This document shows positions 44,307-57,255 of a stretch of DNA of 64,000 bases, piece by piece (the stretch's first letter is position 1; every line of letters begins with the position of its first letter). A model generated the notes under the pieces. It made no database searches. It was given only the letters and a program-made list of their open reading frames with translations, and was not told where the DNA came from. The position numbers and the translations under genes were made by a program. The DNA lies in assembly GCA_963853835.1 (NCBI GenBank), contig OY970824.1, forward strand, positions 75,774,372 through 75,838,371. Reading direction: 5' to 3'. This DNA is from Calendula officinalis (Eukaryota > Streptophyta > Magnoliopsida > Asterales > Asteraceae).

Positions 44307-45172
44307 CTAGTAGTCATGGACGAGTGCTGGTCTGTCAGTGACGTTGAGCCGCCATGAGAGGAACGGAGAATCTCTGTCGTCCACGTCATCCATGAACCTA
44401 AACTCACTTGACGCCGCCGCCGGCGAGTAGCATGATGGCATTTTATGGCTGGATTGGGAGTAATCGTTAGCCCATTGGTTCCCGTTCAACATGTATTGGT
44501 GGTGATATCCCTCTGTTGAATCACTGCCGCCGGTAGTAACCACCGTGGCTGCCGCAGCATTTGCCCGGCGCTCCTCTTTCTTGTACCTAATTCCACATGC
44601 ATTGCATAAAGACTGCAAATAAACGGCCGTTAATTAGAATTGTATGGTTTATGAATGGTGCTAATATAATTGGTCGATCAGTATCAAATTTAGAATCACT
44701 TTGAAAGTGATTAATAGCTTTTGATAAATATTTCTAAGAATTATAAACATACCTTAGGGCCGCGAGGTCCATTCCTCCAAAGCGGGGTAGAAGTGGTGTC
44801 GCAATTAGCACACCGTCGAGAAAAAAGACTATCAGTATTAGTGGCAGAACCATTACTGCCACTGCCACCACGGCTCGCTTTTTGAGCCGATGGTGTAGCT
44901 GAGTGACTAGAAGATTGCAAAATGTTCCACCAATTAGACCCACGACGTTTCTCATGGTGCGGTTTTTCATAGTCGTTAGTCATGCGAGTGGACGGTGTGC
45001 CTAGAGACAATGTGCAATCGACAGAAGAAGGTGAAGAGCCATAACTAGTGTAAGGATCACACATCTCTTGTTCATATGGCATTGGGAATATGGTGGAGAA
45101 TGAGTTTTGTTGATAATGGTAATGACCACATGAACATGGACCCATCATGGTTGAACCAGTGCATCTATTCAT
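44307..45172 (-). CDS. HAN: HANABA TARANU-type GATA transcription factor
   Basis: Nuclear zinc-finger regulator of meristem and organ-boundary development. Exon 1 is 45172-44753 and exon 2 44612-44307, joined in phase 0 at GPK|SLC, giving 241 residues. The HAN-type N-terminus has cysteines in MMGPCSCGHYH, then SSVDCTLSLGTPSTR (about residues 49-63). The B-class GATA finger C121-x2-C124-x18-C143-x2-C146 contains LWRNGPRGPK and ends NACGIRYKKEERR. The C-terminus FRFMDDVDD...PFLSWRLNV.DRPALVHDY is the HAN-family tail. Whether it is the HAN orthologue or a HAN-like paralogue cannot be decided here. Confidence 0.94.
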
Positions 45173-45363
45173 GGCTTATGACTAAATGTGGGTTGATAAA
45201 ATGATGAAATAAGGGTCAAAGGGGGGTGGCAGTGAAGAATGTTGTCGTTATCTTAATGTGGGTTTTGAGTATTTTACTATGTTTGTAGATTTGTGGGGCC
45301 AAAGATGAAGAAGAGGAAGAGGGGTGTTTGTTAATGCGATGAGATGTGAGGGAGTTGAGGGTG

Positions 45364-45371
45364 TTTATATA
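45364..45371 (-). promoter_or_regulatory. TATA box of the HAN-type gene
   Basis: TATATAAA on the minus strand about 190 bp above the ATG. Confidence 0.6.
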
Positions 45372-45399
45372 GGTGTACACGAGTGGGTCCGGTGGTAGT

Positions 45400-46185
45400 A
45401 GAGTTGCAGGAGTGAATATTCCACATATGTTTTTTTGTCGTCTTCTCTTGTTCCTTTTAATGGTGATAAGTATTAGTTTAAGACTTTAAGAGAATTTAAG
45501 CATTGCAAACAAAGGTGGGTAATATCGATCGATCCTTTAGTGTAAGTAGAGGACTAAGGGAGATTCTGTCCCAACGAATAACAGTTTAGTCCTAATATGG
45601 AATGTTTTAAAGTACGGATTTTAAATCGGACCGGTTGATACCTTAAAATAGATTGAACCGGATTACTATATTATTCTACCTATTATACAATTGTGATAGT
45701 ATTTTACTATTCACTATGCTACTATTGGTTGAAAAATTAATTAACTAAAATACTATTGGTTGAAAAATTAATTAACTAAAAAGGAAAAAGAAAATGTTGA
45801 AATTAGGCAAGAGATGCCCCGTGCATAGTCACGTTAAAATTTGATAATTGCTAGCCCATCAGATGCCACTCCCCCAATACGTGGATCTTTTCTTAAATAC
45901 ACCACCCTTCTTCGAACATCAAAATATCAACCTCAAATAAGTTTTATTTTAATTACTTATATTTTTTTAAAATACCATACATTATAGATAGTTATATTTA
46001 TACTACAATTTTTATTGCATTAATCATTGTTTATTATGATTGTATGATTAGTTATAAAACTTACATTGTGATGTATGAGATGGTGTAAAAATAAATTCTC
46101 ATTCAAACAATATATTTTTATCCCCTAAACACTTTGAAAATTTAATAATGTTTAAAACAAATAAAACACCACACTTCAAAATAAA
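45400..46185. other. Distal upstream region of the HAN-type gene
   Basis: A short tandem duplication ACTATTGGTTGAAAAATTAATTAA occurs near 45722 and 45751 (29-bp period). No genes. Confidence 0.45.
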
Positions 46186-46189
46186 TATT

Positions 46190-46482
46190 GTCTGTATATC
46201 ACAATAAGTGACACATTATGAGTTTCACGGTTTTTGAGGCAAAATACTATAATGATGGTTTAAATGAATGAAAATGAATAATTAGTAAATGATGAATCTC
46301 ATTCATTTTAAAAACAATGATTTCAATGTTGTTTAGAAGTAAAAGTAAGTATTAAAGTGGATAGATAGTGAATGACATGTCTAACTCTTTTACTAACTAA
46401 TTTAAATGTTAAATTGTATCGCTTATTTTGATACTCTAAAAAATAAATAGTTTATCACTTATTGTGATACGTAGGTAGTAAA
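46190..46482. mobile_element. Stowaway-like MITE, degenerate ends
   Basis: TATATCACAATAAGTGACAC and the inverted TATCACTTATTGTGATAC bound a block resembling 21067-21377. The TSD is unclear. Confidence 0.65.
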
Positions 46483-46639
46483 AAATATTGAGCCAAAATA
46501 TTAGAATTATTAAGTTTTGATATATTTAAATAGAGGAGTAAGAAATTTAATGTAACATTGTTTTAATAATAGTATTTTTTATGTTTGTAACGTTAAAAAC
46601 CATATAAGCAAGAATAAAAGTGTAATGAATTAGCGTGAC

Positions 46640-46735
46640 TCACCACACAGATATACCAAATACCTCACCACTAACTATCTCCTAAAAAGTTGTGCCCAAG
46701 AGAAATGTGAACTTTATTTAGGGGCGGAGGGAGTA
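46640..46735. mobile_element. Right-end fragment of a Stowaway MITE
   Basis: CACCACTAACTATC...AAATGTGAACTTTATTTAGG then GGCGGAGGGAGTA matches the 3' half of the 12500-12764 family. The left half is missing. Confidence 0.65.
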
Positions 46736-46739
46736 TATA

Positions 46740-48045
46740 TATAGTAAGTTCTATAACTAAATGAACGAATTATAAAACCCGCTATTTATGGTAAATTAGT
46801 TATGAAAAAAGTTATAAGCAATCGAAATTCAGAAAATAATAAATCTTGAAAATGATAAAGAACGAAGAATGTGACGACTCACGAATGTACTATTAGGTTA
46901 AAATATTTCAAAACACACAGAAGCGTTAAATAGCATTAGGTTAAAACTTAAATAAATAAAATTCAGGCTCAATTCGATTTCTTAGGCCCGATTCAAACAA
47001 GTTAGGTAAAAACCTTAGTGGTTCAATTCAGTCTGCATCTTGCATATTGATCTGCCAATATCCAGCGCACCTCACTGGTTTTCAGGTCCGTCCACCCCGA
47101 TCTTTAAAACATTGGTGGTGTGTTAAATATAAGGAAAATACAAATGACATATCTTATCTTTATACATATTCTAACATCTTAATTAGCACAACCCTGTATA
47201 TAATTATAAAATGATAATATTACCATTACAATCCAAAATTAATTTAAACGTCAAAAGACTTAAAGGTATCGTTTACCATTTTGATACATGATTGAATTGT
47301 GACTAACCCGTTCATTTAACTGATTTGATCGACTATGCCATTCAGTTAACTGATTTGATCAGCTAAAAATAAAAATAATCCCAAAATAGACACAATTACC
47401 TGATATTTGCTCAAAATTGTTGCCTTAAAAACAAATATTTCGTGTTCTCGTCATCATGTATTTTAAACCGTACAGTTATCAGCGATCAAACATCAATATT
47501 TTTATTTAATAAATATACAACATCCGGTATGTAATTTGAAGAATAGGTATACATATAAAATATAAAGATTGATTATTTAGATAATTAATGAGAAAACCAA
47601 AAATGGTATTAAGAAATAAAAAGATAGATTCAAAATGGTATGATTGAAAGAGGGTTTTGAGGGGGGTTGTTTTTTTTTTTGGAGATGGTCAAAAGAAGCC
47701 ACGTGACCAGGGGAACAGTCTTCCATGGATCTACTTCTCCGATCACGAGGCGCACAATCCTTTTCGTCAATTACCATTATACCCTTAATCTTCAAATTAT
47801 TTCATTAAGTAAAGAATGTTCATTAGTACGTAACGAAGATTAAGTTCGGCCCAACATAAGTTGATTATTCTTTTGGTAATTGTGCTGCAGACAGTGTAGT
47901 ATGGGTGTTCAATATATGATTTCAAATCGAGTAAGTTGAATATCAAACTAAACTATAATCGAAGAAAATCTAATCAAACAATGAAATCGGTCGTTTTTGA
48001 TTTGTTTTAATTTAAGAAAATGTAAATCGAATTCAAATTATATAA
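46740..48045. other. Intergenic, no gene identified
   Basis: A GC-richer patch at 47685-47770 (ACGTGACCAGGGG...) is open in more than one frame but matches no family I know. Confidence 0.35.
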
Positions 48046-48047
48046 TA

Positions 48048-48346
48048 CTTCCTCCGTATCAAAATTTACTTTAATATTTTACTTTATTTGGTAAGTGTTT
48101 ATTTTTAAAATTACTCATTACCCTTACTTATCTCTCTTTAAACATCATTAAAGGTGCGGGCCCTCATCCATTTTTGTCATCTTCCTATATTTGACTTTTT
48201 CACCATTTAGAAAAAGCAACAAAATAGTAAAAGGTGTGGGCCCATCCATTCTAATTACTCCATTTAATTTCACTAATCTCTTATTACCTTAGTTTCTCAA
48301 AAAACGTAAACTTCAAATTGATTCACTTATTTTGATACGGAGGAAG
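48048..48346. mobile_element. Stowaway-like MITE, 299 bp
   Basis: CTTCCTCCGTATCAAAATTT and inverted TTATTTTGATACGGAGGAAG with TA duplications (48046-48047, 48347-48348). Confidence 0.88.
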
Positions 48347-48349
48347 TAT

Positions 48350-50461
48350 ATATTTAACAATATTATATCTCTACGTCGGTAGCCCTTCAAACTTGTCGTA
48401 ACCTCGTCAAGATTGGCACGCCCCTCTTTGTCAAACTCATCAGTAGCAACTCGTCTCCGTGGGGAAGAGTTAAGGGAACTCGTCGGTAGGCCGTGTGTGA
48501 GATTTGTGTGTGTGTGTTGGGGGGGGGGGGCTTTTTAATATCTTTTATGAGTTAGGGATGAGTTATTGTTGACACGACATTGTCAGTAACTCGTCAGTAG
48601 TGAAGAGGTTATTGACGAGTTAGGAAACATGTCACACCTGAGAGAGATCTTGGTACTTCTCATTGTTATACCGCATCCGCCTTTAGGCTTTAGCGTCTTT
48701 TCTTTGTAATCCTCGCTTACCAAACATTTGCCAAATGAGATGACTTGATACTTGTGTACCAAACGTTTGTTGTGTGGGTACTTGCAATTTGTATGACTTA
48801 TTATGCTTAGGAATCTTTTATTTACTATTCCTTGCGTTTTTTAGCTGGCAGAAAAATGAGCAGGTTTATCTAGATAAACCGAAGAAACTGAAAACCAAAG
48901 CGAATGGTAATTCTGTTTTTGGTTCGATTTAGGGACCATTGTTTTCAATTTGGTTTGGTTATAGTTTGACTTAGTGAATTTTTAAAACCGAGGAAACCGA
49001 TGAGAAAAGAAAACTTAATGTTTTAACAAAAAGCAAATCCTTAAATGATAAGGGGGCTTCAGTCGAAAGTAACGCTTGAGACTGAATATGTTATTTTCTT
49101 TAATCTAGGTAATAAAAAAAACTTTTAATTTAATTTGAGGAAAAATTTATCTATTAGCCTTAAGCGAACACAATTCGAAAACCTTATTAATTTGAATGAG
49201 GACCGTGGCTAAGGCTTAAGTAATAAGTACTAATAGACGGTGACTAGTTTACCGGAGCCGTATGTAGTCACGTGATTGGGAACCAAAGTGGCTAAGTTTG
49301 GTTTTGGGTTTGGGTGTGGGGGTCCAGGGCGAAGGCCAGGGTGGTCATGGGTCAGTGGGTCACACTCAAGTCATAGTGAGAAAAGAAAAAGAGGGAATCA
49401 ATAGATTTTGTTATGATTGATAAAAGAAAGAAAGGGGGTGATAGAAATGGTAGATTCTACTGCAATCATCAAAGCAACCTATTTTCCTCTGGGTTTTGGA
49501 CTAAATCTTTGACCCAAATTATTATTATTAAAAACACCAACATGGAAAAAAGCAATAATTATACACTCTTGCTCTCAAAAACATATACATATTTTCCTAC
49601 AATTATTATTCACTAGGGTTGTTCACATATCATCAAAATTAGATAATAAAAGAATTTTGATGATGTACGTGATATAAATAAAGTAATTTGATAGGTGTAT
49701 AATTATACTTCATTTTATATAATACATTATATATGATATATATATTACCATGAAGAATACCAAAAACATCGATAACAAGATCCTAGCTAGCTATTTAGAG
49801 TATCGTTATTGCACGCATATCTTAGAAGTGTACAAAACTTGTAAGAACACAATTTTACATACGTACTACCACCATAATTATTCGATACACATGCAATTTT
49901 TCAGGTTATCTACATGCATAACTCAAGCCCCCCTTAGGCCCATGTCAACGGTAGAGAGAAACTCATCAATTTCTGATTCCTCCCTTCCCGCAATTGACAC
50001 GAAGTCATCAGTTTGTCGTCACTTCCTTTTCTTCTTTCTTCTCTTTGGATTTCTAATGAGAACGAAGAAGAGATGTTAGAGAGAGGGGAGAATTGTAAAG
50101 AGATGTTGAGAAATGGAATAGTGATAAAAAAGAGAGTTTTTTTTTTAATTTTAATAGTTTTTTAATAATATTTTAAAAACTATTATCTATTTTAAGGTGA
50201 AAATGCGAGTCAAATATATTGGTCAAAAAGGGCATGTTGTATTACTTGGGGTGTAATCTAGAGACAAATATAGGGCAGGAACAACTTAGGAAACAGACAA
50301 AAGTGTAGTGGCCCACATTGACAGGCACAGTCATAGTCCCCATCCCCAAAGAACAAACACAGCCCCTTTGGAATATGAATCGAATCGACAAAAAGATTCA
50401 AAAACAACATCAAAACACTTGGAGAGCGAGAGAATCAGATCATCTTGAAATACGTCAATAA
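48350..50461. other. Intergenic, repeat-like patches, no gene identified
   Basis: 48370-48620 has repeated AACTCGTC/CTCGTCGGTA words suggesting an old element, and a G10 run lies near 48526. The plus ORF 49750-50079 shows no domain. Confidence 0.35.
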
Positions 50462-50564
50462 TCTCTACTACTTATAAAGCATTTATGACTTTTCCTTAAA
50501 TAGCTGGCTGACAATTCAGCCAAATTCTTTCCTTTTTTGTCTAATGTTCCGTTTTTAAAAAATA

Positions 50565-50645
50565 ATGCGCAATGCAGGAGTCGAACTCGATACCTTCAAG
50601 ACACAATGCGAATTCATTAACCAGTTGAGCTACAAGGTATCACAT
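50565..50645 (-). repeat. tRNA-like sequence near the Helitron 5' end
   Basis: On the minus strand GTAGCTCAACTGGTTAATG and GAGTTCGACTCC resemble pol III A and B boxes at tRNA spacing, but the sequence does not fold as a complete tRNA. Probably a SINE head carried in the Helitron. Confidence 0.5.
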
Positions 50646-53097
50646 TCATTTCTTTCCAAATATCTAAATATAACCTAAGATACAATGATTCCTTCAAGTC
50701 TATCCCGTTATTACGTTCGCTTATTCGTCCGTCGATTCAATTCCTTCTTTCAAACCCTCGAATCCTTCAACCTCTTCCGTCACTGGTTCCTTTAAGCCTC
50801 TCCCGTCAATTCAATTCCAAACCCCTCGATTCCTTCAATCCTCGATTCCTTCAACCTCAGTTCCTTCAAGCATGCTTCATCAGTTCATCTACAATTCAGC
50901 CTACAAATACACAGATCTCCAGAAACGAAAATGGAATTCTAAATTCTGTTAATTTCTGTGAATCTGAGGTTCCGTATTTTTCTGTGAATGATAATTTTGT
51001 GCTGAATTGAACACTCAGATACAAACATGGCTTCGTGATTAAGACATGTAGAACTGGAATTCCATCATTCATGACCTAGAGTAACCGCATTTTGGTCCGA
51101 GTATTAATTTTGATTTTGTGTTAATTGAAAATTTATTTTGATTTCCTCAGCAGCATCCATGGAGTGGAGTTGATTGTCAATTTGATAATGTCAAAATTAA
51201 ATGGTTTACTGATCGATTGTAAGTTTTTATTAATGATTACTGTATTAATTTTATACAATATGGTGATATACTGATATGATTTCTTACACAAATGAAGTTT
51301 AAATTTGTGATCTCAGAGGTCTTGAGTCATGACAACCAAGGTTCTAGAGGAGATTTACCATCTGGATTTTCTCAGGTTTAGTGATTTTGAATTTTACTGA
51401 TTTTGCTCAGGTTTAGGGTTTTGAATGTTATTGCGTTTGCTCAGGTTTTAAATGTTATTTACATGAATGTTTTGAATGTTATTGATTTGGTTTGTTTATC
51501 ATCCAACAAATACAACAAATCAACGGGAGAAATTCTACAATTCCATTAATTCAAAACACAGATATCCTAATTTGACATCTCCAACATCGAATTTGAGGCA
51601 AGTATTTTAATTGAATTGCTTTAATTCCTTTCGGTTCCAGTGTTTACTTAATATCTATTATTGATAAGCATCGTGTCTCTCCCGTTTCTGGTATTCCGTC
51701 TTCGATTTTTAAGGTTATGTTCTTTTATGTTTGATTTGGTTCTAAGATTTCATAAATGAAACTGATTTAAGGTGGAGAGTTGATGGTTATATTTCGCAAC
51801 TGAGTTTTGACACCAGCAACTGTAAGGAAGGCTTGAGATTAAGCTGGGGATTCCCGGTTTATGGTGACAACTAAGTGCTCCCTAATTTTTTCTTTTGAGT
51901 CTCTTAAATACTAAATATTTTAGTATTTTATTGTAAGTTAAAATCGGCCAAAGTCTGTTCTTGTAACTTCGATAATTCAAGGTTATGAGACACATTCAAG
52001 TCAAACTTTGAATCATGACCATAAGGTTCAGCACCTTCTGCTCCGAAAAAGGGTAGATGAAAAGTAGCAGGTAAGTCCATTTTATACCTAAAATTATAAT
52101 TAACATAATTAATCATTTTCGCAATTATTTATCTTATATTCAATGACTGCAGTCTCGAGGAGTTGCAAGTGAATTATAATAATGAGTGGGCAAGGTAAAT
52201 CTTAATTAACATAGACAATTCAATATTATGATATTTTGTAAGTTATACAATGTATTTTTAATTTCTGTTGTAACACCGCAAAATTTAGGAAGCGTTTTTT
52301 TTTTAAATGCCCGAAGGCGATTAGGTTATCCTCTAGGTTAGTTTAGCGGAAGCATAAAGATAATAATAAGTTTAGGTTTAGGTTTACAAACCAATGTCCC
52401 AAAATAAACTTCAAAACATTAATTATTTAAACGGTGTCACTTAAACGACATGGCTCCTTTTTAAAACATAACAACTGAGCTTGGTCAATCATCCCGTCCA
52501 AAGCACCGATCACCTGAAAAGATTCAACGAGGGAGGGATTAGCACAAAGCTAAGTGAATGAATATAATCTACAAATTCCGTAAAGCCCAACAAGCTAGTA
52601 TAGACATCTCTACTATCTAAAAGCCACCTAACCACGTATCACTGTTCACTAGAACACGGAAGTTATAAAACATCTCCGGTTCGGTCATCACTTAAACCCG
52701 GAAGTTTAAATAAACATCTCCGGTTGGGTCATCGCTGGAACACGGAAGTTTCAATACACGCTTCCGGTTCGTTCAAGAAGATCGGGGTCCTGCCGGAGCC
52801 TTAAACCATGGTCGGCCAAACCACGGTAACCGATAGCGGTTCGTGACCAACACCCGGGCAACTCCATCCCCTTGACCATGCAACAAATACAGGTAAGGTC
52901 GGATACCCTTTAGTCGACACCCGTTGCCCAGCGCACTGACTTCTCAAACCTCGGTTACCAATCAAACCGAGTTGTAGCTACCCGTCAAGCCAAGTCTCTT
53001 CACCTATGTGCACAAGGTCATGTATGGTATTCCCTAACACTAGGCATACATAACAAGTAGACTAGCCACGAAAAACACTGCGAAAAACGTCACGGTA

Positions 53098-53245
53098 GAG
53101 TTCCCAATCGCGAACTCAGGTTCGCGTCGCGAACTCGAGTTCGCGTTCGGGAACTCAGTCGCGAAGTGGTCACGGCCATCACCCAAATTCTCTGTCTCGA
53201 GTTCGCGTTTCGCGAACTCTAGTTCGCGTCGCGAATTCCTTGAAG
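53098..53245. repeat. Cluster of GCGAACTCGAGTTCGCG palindromic words
   Basis: At least eight half-sites GCGAACTC or GAGTTCGC in both orientations within 150 bp, with CpG-rich palindromes such as GCGAACTCGAGTTCGCG. Confidence 0.8.
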
Positions 53246-54221
53246 CTGGTACATTTCCTGCATTTTCAACAAGCATGCATATACCAAACTAATTGTAACC
53301 AAACACAAGTTGGAGGTTAAATCCACTCACCGAAACCTTCCACTAGTCGAACTCAGAGGTCTAATGTTTCTGAGTCTCGATCCCGATTCCTGTACACCAA
53401 AGGAATACCGAATTAGTATATAATTCCACCAAATTATAAACAATGTTAAATATACATTTAACACTAATACTTGCACTAACTAAATAGCCAAACACTTAAA
53501 CCATCATAAGAACATGTCATGACCATCTACACTTACATAGCAAGTCAACTAGTCATTTGCAAGTAATACATTCAAACGGGTCAAAACCGGATTATTAAAA
53601 CCATAATACTATCCACAACTACAATCATGTAAACAACTTGCAATTCACCAAATGTTACCAATAACATTGCTAATCACATAATCCTAACCAAATACTTACA
53701 TCTTCACAATCCAAGTTATTTTACCACTAAATGGCCCGAACGGGTCAAAAGCCCGAATATGACTATAACATTTCCAATTTCCATCAAATAGCACAAATTC
53801 TCTATAACTAACAAGTCATAAACATGTAACAATTCATCGAGCTCAAAGTTACCAACAATCCATGCATTTTACTTCCAATTTACTAGTTAACCATTTCTAA
53901 CTAAAAACATCCAAACACTAGTTAGCACTTCATCAATTTCACTAAATCTCAACATAATTCAAAACTAACAATTTTGACTCACACTATCACAACTAGTCGT
54001 TTTATCAATTAACACAATAGTTGATTAAAATCACAACTAACATATCCAACATGTCATTAATCATAACTAGACATAAATTCCATAAATCACAAACTTTCTA
54101 GCAAGTCATAACTAGTTACCCAACTCTACAAGATTAACACTTCTTACATCTTAATTTAACCCACATTAACATTAAAACCCATATTAAGTCAAGTTAGAAG
54201 CATAAACCAAAACCACACAAT

Positions 54222-54262
54222 TGATACACACACACACCCACACGAACACACACACACACACC
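54222..54262. repeat. CA microsatellite
   Basis: Interrupted (CA)n run. Confidence 0.85.
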
Positions 54263-56472
54263 CATGTGTACATTATGCTAAAAAGGTTGTACCTTGTGCT
54301 AAATCACTTGCACCCATACAACAAAACATGCCAAACCTTGTATAAACACTTAACATACCATTTAACACCATAATCACCAACCAAATCTCAAGAACACATA
54401 AACCCTAATTTAACAACTATCATGGAATCGAAATTAAACACATATAGGTTGAAGCTTACCTCAAGAGCTTTCCAAAAATGTGTTCGGATTAAAGATTGAA
54501 CAAGAAATGAGCAAGAGATCTTCAAGATAACCTCAAGAACAATGAAGATGATGGTGGTTTAGAGAGAGGGAGAGAGAGACGGTAGAGAGATAGAGTGAGA
54601 TGGAGTCAAATGAAAGGCAATGGGGCCTTTTCCCCCTCAATAGGCCGGTCAAGGGGTGGGGTGGGACCCACTTGACCTTTTTCAACTTTTAAACAAATAC
54701 AATATAAAAGTCCCTTTCGTAGTCAATTTATTTAAAATACCAAACGGGCTCCAATTTTAAAAACGAAAATATTTCTGGAGACGATATTAAAAGGAGAATC
54801 CAAAAATATAAAAATCACATTTTCATTTAAACATTTCAGAAAACAGATATTTTAATCCCTTGATTAAAATATCACAAAAGGACAAAAGGTCAAACAATTC
54901 ATTTATCACTTAATCAAATTATTCCACATATGGTCAAATAGATATTTTCAAATATCAAAATATACCTAAAACGTCTAGGCCAGTTTTAGGATGTTACATC
55001 TGTTCACTAATTCTTGTATATATTTGTGTTTCATTATTAAAATTATAGCTGATTAGGGATTTAAATATAATGCTTCATCATTAGTTTTATTGAGTGTTTT
55101 CTTATGATATTAATCAAGTTCAAATTAAAGCCAAAATATGCTTTAGATTTTCCCTAACAGGCTCTGACGATAGTATTTTTGTGGAGTATTTTACTCTATA
55201 ATATCAGGTCTTCATGGCTTAATTCAGTAGGGAGCCATTACCAAAAGCATGACAGCCATTGATGAAATGGTGGTAATGGAGGTTCTTTGTGGTGACAAAA
55301 CAGAACTTTTAACATTAAACAAGTGTAGCAGCCGATAAAAACCTAATCGAGGTCAGTTCATAAAGATTTTATAAATAAAATTGTAATTTTTAACATCTTT
55401 TTAGTCGACTTGAGTTGATTATTTAGGTTTTTGCAAAAGGAGTAGATGTTTTGATGGCAGCTCGGTCCTCAAGAACATAAAAACAGGATGCCAATGAGGC
55501 TGCTGTACAGAGTCAGCAAAGGTGCTCCCGTTTAGGTAATGATATGGCGGCCGGTACCTTTTGACTATATTTGACGGTGACAAATTGGTGGGTGGTGGCA
55601 GCAATGGCGGTGGATGTTGAAGGTGGCGGTTCAGATAGTTGGTGATGGCGGTAATTCAACTTTTTAAGATTTAAAGGATTAATAGAGATAGTTTTGTGTG
55701 ATATAAGGAACATATGGTGTAATACCTTAGTTAGTTATGTCATTGCGTTAATTTTGTGTGATCTAAGGTTTGAAATATCATAAACATGTTGATGACTCTA
55801 TTTTAAAAGAAACAACTAAAAGATTAAAACTTAGGGAAAAACATCTTAAAGTTGAATCTGTTATAGAAAAAAAGGTGAAGAGAAGAAGTTAGTAAAATGT
55901 GAAGCTGGTTGATACGAAACACTGTCACTTAAGAATGTTGTTGGCCTCATAGATTAACTTGATTAAGAATGTATCGGACTTGTTTTTGTGCTGATGATTT
56001 TAGTTTTAATTTTCACCAAATGTAACTTTGAACAATAATATTTTGCAACAAATTTAAGGGAAAACCATTACCACTTTGCTTCGTACTTCAACCAGAAATA
56101 TTTTGTAACTTTGAAGTTTTATAAATTAATCAACATTTAGATGAAGATGATTAAGATTCAATGCAACCAGAAATATTAAGATGATTTAGATCGTGCCTCC
56201 AAAATCCAATATCGAGGTTCTTGATGTTGGTAAAATAATAAACTGAGAGTATTTTACCTTCCGAGAAAACTAACCCACGTACATTCATTGACTTTTATGC
56301 CAACTTGTAACTTTTTATTATTAATACAATCTCCTAACCAACTTAGCTACTATTATATATTTTTCTTACTTGGACAAGCGCCACCAACTATATCAACGAA
56401 CACAATCATGACCCGCCACCATCACTACTGCTACCCCTACCTACCAATTAGTGGTCGCATAATATAATCACA

Positions 56473-56509
56473 GGGTACCCGCCGCCGCATTGCGCGGGTA
56501 CCCTGCTAG
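56473..56509 (+). other. Helitron 3' hairpin and CTAG terminus
   Basis: 10-bp perfect stem, 11-base loop, then TGCTAG. Confidence 0.9.
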
Positions 56510-56519
56510 TGTACCTTAA

Positions 56520-56722
56520 TACTCCCTCCGTCTCAATTTTATTGTCCACGTTTCCTTTTTGATTTGTCTCAAATTGACTGTCAATTTAAAATTTTCAACA
56601 ATCAAAAAATAGTTAAGTGGTAGAGATGAAATTTTATTGGTTAGACGGTGTAATAAATGTATTTTTATTGTTTAAACTGTGTGATTTTTATTTGTGGATA
56701 ATAATTTTTGGATGGAGGTAAT
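56520..56722. mobile_element. Stowaway-like MITE, right end degenerate
   Basis: Left CTCCCTCCGTCTCAATTTTA preceded by TA; right end GGATGGAGGTAATA is a poor inverse match. Confidence 0.55.
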
Positions 56723-56724
56723 AC

Positions 56725-57026
56725 TAATTATTTTCACTATTTAAGTTTAACAAATAAAAACATTTATGCATTTAACACTTTTTATACACCTTGAAAACAT
56801 TTTTCAAATAACATCAAAAATTGAATACATGCATGAATAACATATATATTAATATATACTCCCTCTTGAGTGTCACTACATATATCGAATTACTAATAAA
56901 CTACACTTTTTATGAACGGCAAATTCATATATCACCTAATCTACACTTTTTTATTCATGCTGAGACTTGAACTCATAAATCTTATGGGACATGTAACACC
57001 TTGATACTGATAGGTTGTTATAAGCC
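56725..57026. other. Intergenic, no gene identified
   Basis: AT-rich; nothing supportable. Confidence 0.3.
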
Positions 57027-57040
57027 CTTTGGTCTAAGTT

Positions 57041-57241
57041 TTTTTTTTAAAACGGCCAGTTAGTAAGTTAGTGATTCGAGCCTAGACGGTGACATCCACA
57101 AGGGGCAGTATGTTTTCCGTCGAACCCTCCACCTATGGAGAATAAACCCCATCATTTATTTACGACGAGATTTGAACCCATGACTTATAGATCATGGATA
57201 ATACCTTATTTTTTTCACTAATACCACTAAGCTAGAAGGGT
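57041..57241 (-). mobile_element. tRNA-related SINE with intact TSD
   Basis: On the minus strand A-box TAGCTTAGTGGTATTAG and B-box GGGTTCAAATC, then GGGGTTTATTCTCCATAGGT, GGAGGGTTCGA and TCTAGGCTCGAATC, ending in an A-run. Flanked by the 14-bp duplication CTTTGGTCTAAGTT (57027-57040, 57242-57255). Confidence 0.93.
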
Positions 57242-57255
57242 CTTTGGTCTAAGTT

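Larger units (their letters stand above)
52269..54998. mobile_element. Solo LTR, 2.7 kb, probably Gypsy (Tekay-like), nested in the Helitron
   Basis: TGTAACACCGC at the left end and GGATGTTACA at the right, flanked by the 5-bp duplication TCTGT (52264-52268, 54999-55003). Same size and terminus type as 16645-19453 but different sequence. No gag/pol. Contains a cluster of palindromic TTCGCGAACTC words (53100-53240) and a CA-rich microsatellite (54222-54262). Confidence 0.85.
50462..56509 (+). mobile_element. Non-autonomous Helitron, 6.0 kb including a nested solo LTR
   Basis: The 5' end TCTCTACTACTTATAAAGC directly follows an A (50461). The 3' end is CTAG (56506-56509) directly followed by T, with a perfect 10-bp hairpin GGGTACCCGC/GCGGGTACCC (56473-56482, 56494-56503) two bases before it. 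These are the canonical Helitron signatures with A|T insertion and no TSD. No Rep/helicase ORF is present. Without the 52269-54998 insertion (plus one 5-bp TSD copy) it is about 3.3 kb. Interior stretches (51150-52200, 55180-55720) look exon-like in places but I recognise no captured gene. Confidence 0.85.

Noticed and set aside
47577..47795. 72-codon minus ORF in a GC-richer patch
   Set aside because: No family recognised, ends in AT-rich hydrophobic sequence, no splice or promoter context.
49750..50079. 109-codon plus-strand ORF
   Set aside because: No recognisable domain and a shifting composition; the opposite strand is about as open. No promoter evidence.
50565..50645. Functional tRNA gene on the minus strand
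   Set aside because: Box-like words are present but there is no complete acceptor stem or cloverleaf that I can draw; a SINE/tRNA-like relic is more likely.
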